Assembly (NCBI GenBank): GCA_023229615.1 | Contig: JALNYX010000044.1 | Span: 1 to 6,612 of the forward strand | Origin: Candidatus Moraniibacteriota bacterium | GTDB taxonomy: Bacteria; Patescibacteriota; Minisyncoccia; Moranbacterales; UBA9337 | Direction: 5' to 3' | Length of the DNA stretch: 6,612 bases | In this document: one piece after another, positions 1 through 4,869 of the stretch | Numbering within the stretch: the first letter of the stretch is position 1 | Layout: the number at the start of each line of letters is the position of its first letter | Position numbers and translations under genes: made by a program | The notes under the pieces: model-generated | The model's database searches: none | Seen by the model: only the letters and a program-made list of their open reading frames with translations | What the model was told of the DNA's origin: nothing

Positions 1-69
1 TAATTTGTTTGATTTTTTTGTAGAATAGCAGTAGTGAGATTCTTTTTTTATTATTTTTTACATAAAACT

Positions 70-885
70 ATGTCAAGCGGATTAAAAAGATTTGTAATAA
101 TTTTGACTTACTTGCTGATTTTTTCGCTGGTAATTTTCGCTGGGTATAAATTTTTTCAGCCAAAGCCTACTTGCAACGACGGAATCATTAACCAAAATGA
201 AGAACAGATTGATTGCGGGGGGATTTGCGCTCCTTGTGAAAAAGAAATTGTGGCAGATAATATTGAGGTTATTGAAAGTGGGTTTGTATATGGAGGAGCG
301 AATAATTTTGATGTTTATGCTAAAATAAAAAACCCCAATCATCAGTATGGCAGTTCATCATTTGATTATGATTTTATTCTGAAGGATTCATCTGGGAATA
401 TGCTTGGTCAAAAAAGCGGAAAAGGTTTTATTCTTCCGTATGAAACGAAATATATAATCGAAACCAATATTAGTTCCGGACAAAATCCGGACAAAATGGA
501 GTTGGTGATTTCCAATGTTCAGTGGGATGAGTTTTCCGGATATGAAGAACCGGCTTTGGGAATATATAACAAGCGCTTCAGTGATAGTAGTGGCGGTGTT
601 TTTTCCGGTGAGGCAGTGGGATTGCTTCGCAATGAAAGTTATTTTGATTTTGATTTAATAAAAATCAATATTATTTTGCGGGATGAGCAAGGATCAGTTG
701 TTGCTGTGAGTACTTCAACATTAAATACCATAAAATCACGCGAAGAACGCGAATTTCATATTACCTGGCCATATCGTTTCGATGCCCCGGTGCGAAATTT
801 TGAAGCTGAGGCGGAAGCGGATGTCTATGATGCGGATAATTTTATTCAAGGATATCTTACCGGCAGGCGGTTTCAAGAGAATTAA
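70..885 (+). CDS. Membrane-anchored extracytoplasmic protein with DCGG cysteine motif and two FxLYD-like repeats
   Basis: Function unknown. From the ATG at 70 the protein has 271 residues: a short basic N-terminus, one hydrophobic segment at about 8-29 (signal anchor), then a soluble part predicted outside the membrane. Just after the anchor comes a cysteine motif of the form C-x-D-G-I-x-N-x-x-E-x(4)-D-C-G-G-x-C-x-x-C (C35, C49, C53, C56). Two beta-rich segments follow, about 60-155 and 175-255. Each has an N-x-(N/S)-x(n)-F-(D/x)-(Y/F) region, a strand ending in D-x-x-G, and a following polar strand, so they look like a duplicated FxLYD/LEA14-like sandwich. An in-frame GTG at 34 would add 12 residues; the ATG is preferred because it gives a typical K/R-then-hydrophobic anchor. 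Neither start has a Shine-Dalgarno site. The gene ends 24 bases before rodA, which suggests co-transcription and a possible envelope role (inference). The family assignment rests on pattern only. Confidence 0.8.
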   Translation: MSSGLKRFVIILTYLLIFSLVIFAGYKFFQPKPTCNDGIINQNEEQIDCGGICAPCEKEIVADNIEVIESGFVYGGANNFDVYAKIKNPNHQYGSSSFDYDFILKDSSGNMLGQKSGKGFILPYETKYIIETNISSGQNPDKMELVISNVQWDEFSGYEEPALGIYNKRFSDSSGGVFSGEAVGLLRNESYFDFDLIKINIILRDEQGSVVAVSTSTLNTIKSREEREFHITWPYRFDAPVRNFEAEAEADVYDADNFIQGYLTGRRFQEN

Positions 886-909
886 GCAGAATCTAAAATT
901 AGATACTTT

Positions 910-2025
910 ATGGGAAATAGATTTCTAAAAATAGATTGGATATTGATCGTGGCTTCATTCTTATTGTTGACATTGGGTCTGTTGTCTTTATATAGCATAT
1001 CCACTGCTGGTCAAGGAACTGATTCAAATATTTTTTCCAAGCAGGTTTTATTTTTCGTTATCGGACTTGTAGCGATGATTTTTTTCGCCAATGCTGATTA
1101 TCATTATTTGCGGTCATATAGTAATGTGATTTATTTTTTAACTCTTGGAGTTTTGTTGGCAGTTATTTTCTTGGGAGTGAGTATTCGCGGAACTTCTGGA
1201 TGGATTGGAGTGGGACCTTTTCATATTCAGCCGGTGGAAATTTCCAAGATTTCATTGATAATATTTTTGGCTAGTTTTTTTTCTGCAAAAAAAATGGAGC
1301 TGGGGGAAATTTCTAGAATTATTGCATCATTGATCTTGGCGTTGATAATGATTTTTTTTGTCATCAAACAGCCGGATTTTGGAAGCGCAATGATTCTTTC
1401 TGGAATTTGGTTGGGGATGGTTTTGCTTTCCGGAATTAGTAAAAAAAATCTTTTTATTTTGTTTTTACTGGGGGTGTTTGTCGCTGGTGCCGGATGGTTT
1501 TTTTTGGCACCTTATCAGAAAGAAAGATTGGCGAATCTTTTTGATCCACAAGCAGATCCGCAGGGTAGTGGTTATAATGTGCTCCAGTCAATTGTGGCGG
1601 TGGGTTCAGGCGGAATGACTGGCAAAGGAATCGGACACGGTTCACAGTCGCAACTCAATTTTTTGCCGGAAAAGCATACGGATTTTATTTTTGCCGTCAT
1701 TGTCGAGGAGTTGGGAGTTTTCGGCGCTTTTCTGGTACTTTTTTTATTCGGTGTTATTTTTTATCGGATCAAAAAAATAGCGGAAAAATCCCGGGACAAC
1801 TTCGGTTATTTAGTGGCGGTCGGAATTATGATTATGATTTTTTTGCAGATTCTCATTAATATCGGAATGAATATCGGAATAATGCCGGTAACGGGAATTC
1901 CATTGCCGTTTCTTAGCTACGGAGGAAGTTCTTTGGTAAGCATGTTTATTGCCCTGGGAATCTTGATTAATATTCAATCCAAAGAAAGTAGGCAGTCCGA
2001 TTTGCGAGTGATGCAATCTTATTGA
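910..2025 (+). CDS. rodA: RodA, SEDS-family peptidoglycan glycosyltransferase
   Basis: RodA polymerises lipid II into glycan strands at the cytoplasmic membrane, working with a class B PBP transpeptidase in the elongation complex. The 371-residue product is full length for the family and highly hydrophobic, with about ten membrane segments. Visible family motifs are the opening D-W-I-L-I start with L-x-S-L-Y-S (residues 9-30), P-V-E-I-S-K at 108-113, K-Q-P-D-F-G-S at 153-159, F-L-P-E-K-H-T-D-F at 251-259 and P-V-T-G-I-P-L-P-F-L-S-Y-G-G-S-S at 326-341. D258 in the HTDF motif matches the aspartate known to be essential in RodA/FtsW. The RodA-type opening and the PVTGIPLP wording favour RodA over FtsW, but one SEDS paralogue can be hard to tell from another without a tree. 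The ATG at 910 has no Shine-Dalgarno site. No class B PBP or mreBCD gene lies inside the window. Confidence 0.93.
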   Translation: MGNRFLKIDWILIVASFLLLTLGLLSLYSISTAGQGTDSNIFSKQVLFFVIGLVAMIFFANADYHYLRSYSNVIYFLTLGVLLAVIFLGVSIRGTSGWIGVGPFHIQPVEISKISLIIFLASFFSAKKMELGEISRIIASLILALIMIFFVIKQPDFGSAMILSGIWLGMVLLSGISKKNLFILFLLGVFVAGAGWFFLAPYQKERLANLFDPQADPQGSGYNVLQSIVAVGSGGMTGKGIGHGSQSQLNFLPEKHTDFIFAVIVEELGVFGAFLVLFLFGVIFYRIKKIAEKSRDNFGYLVAVGIMIMIFLQILINIGMNIGIMPVTGIPLPFLSYGGSSLVSMFIALGILINIQSKESRQSDLRVMQSY

Positions 2026-2053
2026 TATTTTCCCGGAGAAGCAAGAATTTATT

Positions 2054-2064
2054 TGTGTTAAAAT
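2054..2064 (+). promoter_or_regulatory. Possible extended -10 promoter for the CadD-like gene
   Basis: TAAAAT at 2059-2064 is preceded by TGT, which makes an extended -10 of the TGN-TAAAAT type. Transcription would begin near 2071, giving a leader of about 20 bases before the ATG at 2092. There is no convincing -35 box at the right spacing, so this call is tentative. No terminator is seen between rodA and this gene, so read-through from upstream is equally possible. Confidence 0.35.
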
Positions 2065-2091
2065 TATAGATAGTTAATCAAAAATAATAAA

Positions 2092-2715
2092 ATGGAAAGT
2101 CAAATAATTTTATTTCTAGAGATAAGCATTTCATTTTTTTTAGTGGGATTTGTCACTTGGTATGGGACCGGGATTGATGATTTGCTTTTTATGTCGATTA
2201 TTTTCAAGAAAAAAAACCATCAGGAAAAAGTGGCAATGTTTTTTGGTAATCTTTTGGCAGTAGGAGTTTTGGTTTCATTAGCTGCCTATCTTTCTCATTT
2301 CGGAGAATATTTGGACAAGTATCCAATGGCGCTTCGCTTGCCGGGATTGATTCCAATCGCAATTGGTTTTTTGGAAATCAAATCTTTGGCGCAAAAAAAG
2401 AGAAGGGAGAAAAATAAAAAAGAAACTATAAAAACCAAAAAAGGCAGTAATTTATTTGTGTTTTCTTTTTTTCTGTATGCTTTCAATAGTGTGGATGATT
2501 TTGTGGTAACTTCGTCGATTTTTATCGCCAACAGTGATTGGATAAAAATACTTCCTTATGGATTTGGGTTTGTTTGTGGAAGCGCCGTTTCACTTTTTAT
2601 CGCTTCCAAATTTTCCAGAATAACTCAAAAAATCAGCATCTTGGAATTTTTAGCACCGGTAGTTATCATCGGCATCGGAACCCTTATTCTTTCAGGATTT
2701 TTCATTCATCAGTAA
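2092..2715 (+). CDS. CadD-like cadmium-resistance / LysE-superfamily transporter
   Basis: A polytopic membrane protein of 207 residues, about the usual length for the CadD family (roughly 200). It shows six hydrophobic segments in two sets of three, split by a lysine-rich cytoplasmic loop at about 101-118. Each half carries an acidic pair in its first helix region: G-I-D-D-L at 27-31 and S-V-D-D-F at 133-137. The L-P-G-L-I-P-I-A-I-G stretch at 83-92 resembles the LGLIPI-x-LGI block of CadD proteins. Family knowledge points to export of divalent cations such as cadmium, or a related LysE-type efflux role; the substrate here cannot be read from sequence. The ATG at 2092 has no Shine-Dalgarno site. 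The gene lies 66 bases after rodA on the same strand. No metalloregulator of the CadC/ArsR type is adjacent, so metal-induced expression is not supported here. Confidence 0.72.
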   Translation: MESQIILFLEISISFFLVGFVTWYGTGIDDLLFMSIIFKKKNHQEKVAMFFGNLLAVGVLVSLAAYLSHFGEYLDKYPMALRLPGLIPIAIGFLEIKSLAQKKRREKNKKETIKTKKGSNLFVFSFFLYAFNSVDDFVVTSSIFIANSDWIKILPYGFGFVCGSAVSLFIASKFSRITQKISILEFLAPVVIIGIGTLILSGFFIHQ

Positions 2716-2790
2716 TAATCGATTTTCAGTGGTTTCATTTTTTTAAATTCAACACTGCAGATGTCCTATTTTTGAAACGTGATTATTTTC

Positions 2791-2819
2791 TTGACTGTCT
2801 TGGGAAAAAGTGATATTCT
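2791..2819 (+). promoter_or_regulatory. Sigma70-type promoter upstream of the zinc-ribbon gene
   Basis: TTGACT (2791-2796), a 17-base spacer and TATTCT (2814-2819) form a good vegetative promoter. TG at 2811-2812 also makes it an extended -10. Transcription would start near 2826, giving a leader of about 57 bases to the ATG at 2883. This is the best-matched promoter in the window and marks a probable new transcription unit after the CadD-like gene. Confidence 0.65.
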
Positions 2820-2847
2820 GGATGAAGGTTATTTGAGTGGCGCACTG

Positions 2848-2875
2848 TTGCGTTTTTGTTTTTTTCAGCTATAAT
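2848..2875 (+). promoter_or_regulatory. Possible second promoter with a perfect TATAAT, next to the start codon
   Basis: TATAAT at 2870-2875 is a perfect -10 hexamer; TTGCGT at 2848-2853 is a partial -35 with a 16-base spacer. A start site about seven bases downstream would fall at 2882-2883, on the ATG of the zinc-ribbon gene, and would make a leaderless mRNA. The TATAAT also overlaps the alternative ATG at 2874, so the two cannot both serve if this promoter is real. Confidence 0.4.
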
Positions 2876-2882
2876 GACGGGT

Positions 2883-3203
2883 ATGGAAGATTCAGGAAAA
2901 AACTTAAAACACCTGGTTAAATGTCCTGTTTGCGAAAAGAAATATCAGCACGGTCGGACTTTGCTGATTGAAGATGATGGAGATAAAACTACTTTTCATT
3001 TGACCTGCCAAAATTGCCTAACCTCAACGCTGGTTTTTGTTTCCCGCAGTCAAATGGGGCTAGTAAGTTTGGGAATGGCGACAGACCTGAGTGCTGGAGA
3101 TGTGAAGGATTTTTTCGGCAAAGAGCCGATTTCTGCCGATCAAGTGATGGATGTGTATGAATTTATGAAAGAAAAAAACATCCAAATTGACAAATTTATT
3201 TAA
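2883..3203 (+). CDS. Small zinc-ribbon protein, function unknown
   Basis: A soluble 106-residue protein with no signal peptide or membrane segment. C-P-V-C (C14, C17) and C-Q-N-C (C42, C45) are 24 residues apart and form a typical four-cysteine zinc ribbon, with a beta-rich stretch between them. The C-terminal half (about 58-106) has a T-D-L-S-A-x-D-V-K-x-F-F stretch followed by P-I-S-A-D-Q-V-M-D-V-Y-E-F-M-K, which suggests two helices ending in a short helix cap. Proteins of this layout recur in Patescibacteria as conserved hypotheticals (recollection, not checked). A nucleic-acid or protein-binding role is possible but not shown. In-frame alternative starts are the ATG at 2874 and a TTG at 2856; 2883 is preferred because 2874 lies inside a perfect TATAAT. 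There is no Shine-Dalgarno site. The gene precedes bL25 by 46 bases. Confidence 0.8.
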   Translation: MEDSGKNLKHLVKCPVCEKKYQHGRTLLIEDDGDKTTFHLTCQNCLTSTLVFVSRSQMGLVSLGMATDLSAGDVKDFFGKEPISADQVMDVYEFMKEKNIQIDKFI

Positions 3204-3220
3204 TTAGGAAAATATAAAAT
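3187..3220 (+). promoter_or_regulatory. Weak candidate promoter for the bL25 gene
   Basis: A perfect TTGACA at 3187-3192 lies in the last codons of the zinc-ribbon gene, and TATAAAAT lies at 3213-3220. The spacer is about 20 bases, longer than the optimum of 17, so the pairing is doubtful. Read-through from the promoter at 2791 would also serve bL25. Confidence 0.25.
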
Positions 3221-3249
3221 ATTAATTCAAAAAATTTAATTTAAACTGT

Positions 3250-3930
3250 ATGACAAAAAATATTACCGTTAAAGCTATGACCAGGGAAGAAATGGGAGGA
3301 AAAGTAAACAAAGGTCGTAAAGAAGGAAAAATTCCAGCTGTAACTTATGGAAGAGAAGTTGCGCCGAGAAAAATTTGGCTAAACGCCATTGATTTTCGCA
3401 GAGCTTATGCAAAAGCGGGAGAAAATACCTTGATTGATTTGGAAATTGAAGATGGGAAGAAGATTAGTGTTTTGATTCATGATACGCAAAGAGATCCATT
3501 AAGTGGGGAATTTTCACATATTGATTTCTTTCAGGTTCGAATGGATGAGAAGATTGAAACAGAAATTCCATTTGAATTTATCGGAGAGGCTCCGGCAGTC
3601 AAAACGCTGGGAGGAATTTTGGTGACGAATATTGACGAAGTTCCGATTCGTTGTTTGCCTGGAGATATGCCGTCTACATTTAAGATTGATTTGTCCGTAC
3701 TCAAATCCTTTGAAGACAGAGTGAAAATAAGCGACTTGGCTATTGCGAAAGATGTTGAGTTCCTTGTTGATGCGGAAACGGTTATTGTATTAGTAACCCC
3801 TCCAATCAGTGAAGAAGAATTGGCAAAACTCAATGAAAAGGTAGAAGAAGATGTGAGTAAGGTTGCGGGAGTAGAGAAAAAAGAAGCTGAGGGCGTAAAA
3901 GAAGGTGCGAAAAAAGAAGATAAGAAATAA
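3250..3930 (+). CDS. rplY: 50S ribosomal protein bL25, long (TL5/Ctc) form
   Basis: bL25 binds 5S rRNA in the large ribosomal subunit. The 226-residue protein has an N-terminal L25 domain (about 3-93) with the signature G-R-K-E-G-K-I-P-A-V-T-Y-G at 22-34 and the S-H-I-D-F-F-Q-V strand at 89-96. The C-terminal TL5-type beta domain (about 99-185) includes G-G-I-L at 121-124 and V-P-I-R-C-L-P at 131-137. A charged Lys/Glu-rich tail (about 188-226) ends the protein, as is usual in the long Ctc form and unlike the short E. coli L25. The ATG at 3250 follows an AT-rich leader with no Shine-Dalgarno site, which is notable for a ribosomal protein gene. The next gene starts 39 bases downstream with no terminator between. 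Confidence 0.96.
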   Translation: MTKNITVKAMTREEMGGKVNKGRKEGKIPAVTYGREVAPRKIWLNAIDFRRAYAKAGENTLIDLEIEDGKKISVLIHDTQRDPLSGEFSHIDFFQVRMDEKIETEIPFEFIGEAPAVKTLGGILVTNIDEVPIRCLPGDMPSTFKIDLSVLKSFEDRVKISDLAIAKDVEFLVDAETVIVLVTPPISEEELAKLNEKVEEDVSKVAGVEKKEAEGVKEGAKKEDKK

Positions 3931-3954
3931 TTTTCATTTGTAACCCACGGGAAT

Positions 3955-3960
3955 GGAGGT
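3955..3960 (+). promoter_or_regulatory. Strong Shine-Dalgarno site of the gene at 3969
   Basis: GGAGGT lies eight bases before the ATG at 3969. This is a near-ideal match to the 16S rRNA tail and fixes the start of the gene. It contrasts with the five upstream genes, none of which has such a site. Confidence 0.85.
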
Positions 3961-3968
3961 ATAAATTT

Positions 3969-4640
3969 ATGAATAAGAAAAATATCGTGATTATTTCGGT
4001 TGCTGTTGTGGTTTTTGCGATTATCATTGGGGGTTTTTTGTTTTGGAAGAACAGTCAAAAGATTGAAATTTCTCAACAGCAAAACCAAAATCAGCAATCA
4101 AACGAAGACACTCGAGACGAAAGTGCGGGAATAAGAGATGTGGCTATGGATACTTCAGACTGGGTGATTGAAAAAAATGATGTTATTGATTTCTCTTTTC
4201 ACTATCCTCGAGATGCAAAAAATATAAATGAAGGAAACTGTTATCGGGTGGAATATGGATTGGGATTTGCAATATTCTTTCTTCCTATAGAAGGCGACAT
4301 GCGGTGTGGAGCACGAACAGGGGTTGGTGTATTACCTGATAATGTTGATGTAACTGATTATCTTACAATAGGCGGAAAAAAATATGAAGCACAAGGATTT
4401 CGAGCTGTTATAGATACCAAGGGAGAGAAGTTTTTCAAACCTGATACGAGATATTTTTATGATTTCTATTACATGTTTGATTTAAATAAAGACAAGAATT
4501 GCGGAGATGCGAGTGGATGCGAAAGAGTCGGATATGGTATTTATAAAGAGGTGAGCACTCCTTTAAGTGAAGAAGATATTGATAATACTATGAATACTCT
4601 TCGAGCTATCATAGAGTCGGTAAATTTTAATATGCCGTAA
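3969..4640 (+). CDS. Signal-anchored extracytoplasmic protein, PsbP-like, function unknown
   Basis: The 223-residue protein has a short lysine-containing N-terminus, a hydrophobic anchor at 5-26, then a Gln/Asn-rich linker (about 36-46) and a soluble domain from about 62. That domain starts with D-W-V-I-E and F-S-F-H-Y-P (75-80) and ends with a helix followed by S-V-N-F-N, an arrangement seen in PsbP/Mog1-like extracytoplasmic domains (weak, pattern-based). Four cysteines in the domain (C91, C113, C178, C184) could form two disulfides outside the membrane. The start is well supported by GGAGGT eight bases upstream. The gene follows rplY by 39 bases and may be read from the same transcript, although a functional link to the ribosome is unlikely. 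It may instead belong with the secreted CHAP gene downstream, since both have strong ribosome binding sites and exported products. Confidence 0.82.
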   Translation: MNKKNIVIISVAVVVFAIIIGGFLFWKNSQKIEISQQQNQNQQSNEDTRDESAGIRDVAMDTSDWVIEKNDVIDFSFHYPRDAKNINEGNCYRVEYGLGFAIFFLPIEGDMRCGARTGVGVLPDNVDVTDYLTIGGKKYEAQGFRAVIDTKGEKFFKPDTRYFYDFYYMFDLNKDKNCGDASGCERVGYGIYKEVSTPLSEEDIDNTMNTLRAIIESVNFNMP

Positions 4641-4666
4641 GAAAAAAATGAAATATCAATACCCCA

Positions 4667-4732
4667 ACTTTACCGCTAAAACAATGGCAGAGTTCTTGTA
4701 AAAAAGAAATTCTAGATAAAATAGCGGAAAGT
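4667..4732. repeat. Long-range inverted repeat (11 pairs, one bulge)
   Basis: ACTTT-A-CCGCTA at 4667-4678 pairs with TAGCGGAAAGT at 4722-4732: six pairs, an unpaired A4672, then five more pairs. The loop is 43 bases and holds a smaller TTCTT/AAGAA pairing (4693-4697 with 4704-4708). It could be a structured RNA element, an operator pair or a remnant of a mobile palindrome; the sequence alone does not decide. Confidence 0.55.
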
Positions 4733-4745
4733 GTCATCTTAAAAT

Positions 4746-4765
4746 AAGGTATCTAAGTTTACCTT
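4746..4765. repeat. Short inverted repeat AAGGTA/TACCTT
   Basis: AAGGTA at 4746-4751 is the reverse complement of TACCTT at 4760-4765, with an eight-base loop. Two Ts follow the right arm before the sequence changes to CTG, so it is too weak for a confident terminator. Confidence 0.35.
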
Positions 4766-4771
4766 TTCTGT

Positions 4772-4798
4772 ATTGCATGAATAGTGTGTTAGTGCAAT
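4772..4798. repeat. Short inverted repeat ATTGCA/TGCAAT
   Basis: ATTGCA at 4772-4777 and TGCAAT at 4793-4798 are perfect reverse complements, centred 21 bases apart (two helical turns). That spacing suits a dimeric DNA-binding protein, but six-base arms in AT-rich DNA can also arise by chance. Confidence 0.35.
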
Positions 4799-4802
4799 TT
4801 AT

Positions 4803-4821
4803 GAAATGGTAAATCCATTTC
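4803..4821. repeat. Perfect 7-bp palindrome upstream of the CHAP gene
   Basis: GAAATGG (4803-4809), a five-base TAAAT centre and CCATTTC (4815-4821) form a perfect dyad ending 35 bases before the Shine-Dalgarno site. It could act as an operator or as a hairpin in the mRNA leader. No U-tract follows, so it is not an intrinsic terminator. Confidence 0.5.
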
Positions 4822-4854
4822 TCAAAGAACATTAGTTTTTTGACAATTTAAAAT

Positions 4855-4862
4855 AAGGAGGT
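4855..4862 (+). promoter_or_regulatory. Perfect eight-base Shine-Dalgarno site of the CHAP gene
   Basis: AAGGAGGT matches the anti-Shine-Dalgarno sequence of 16S rRNA over all eight bases and sits seven bases before the GTG at 4870. It fixes the GTG as the start of the CHAP gene and predicts strong translation. Confidence 0.9.
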
Positions 4863-4869
4863 AGGAAAA

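Larger units (their letters stand above)
4641..4869. other. Dyad-rich intergenic region, no gene seen
   Basis: This 229-base gap is the longest in the window. I find no convincing protein start. It contains four inverted repeats, listed separately, and the ribosome binding site of the CHAP gene. TAAAAT at 4717-4722 with TTCTTG 18 bases before it is a weak promoter candidate inside the loop of the first dyad. A perfect TTGACA at 4840-4845 has no -10 partner at the normal distance. There is no T-run after any hairpin, so none is a standard terminator for the upstream gene. Confidence 0.6.

Noticed and set aside
1858..1881. 12-base near-tandem repeat AATATCGGAAT(G/A) in rodA
   Set aside because: It encodes the conserved N-I-G-M-N-I-G stretch before the PVTGIPLP motif and is explained by the protein sequence.
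2732..2778. GTTTCA/TGAAAC inverted repeat after the CadD-like gene as a terminator
   Set aside because: The arms are six bases with a 35-base loop and no T-run after the right arm.
2538..2813. 91-residue plus-strand frame overlapping the end of the CadD-like gene
   Set aside because: Its composition is not protein-like, it has no start signal, and it runs through the promoter at 2791-2819.
3531..4097. 188-residue open frame on the minus strand
   Set aside because: It lies across bL25 and the start of the next gene, is rich in Ser/Thr/Asn/Phe as expected from the reverse of Lys/Glu-rich coding DNA, and has no recognisable domain.
4840..4845. Perfect TTGACA just upstream of the CHAP gene
   Set aside because: The matching -10 position (about 4863-4868) reads AGGAAA and overlaps the region after the Shine-Dalgarno site, so it cannot serve as a normal -35 box for this gene.
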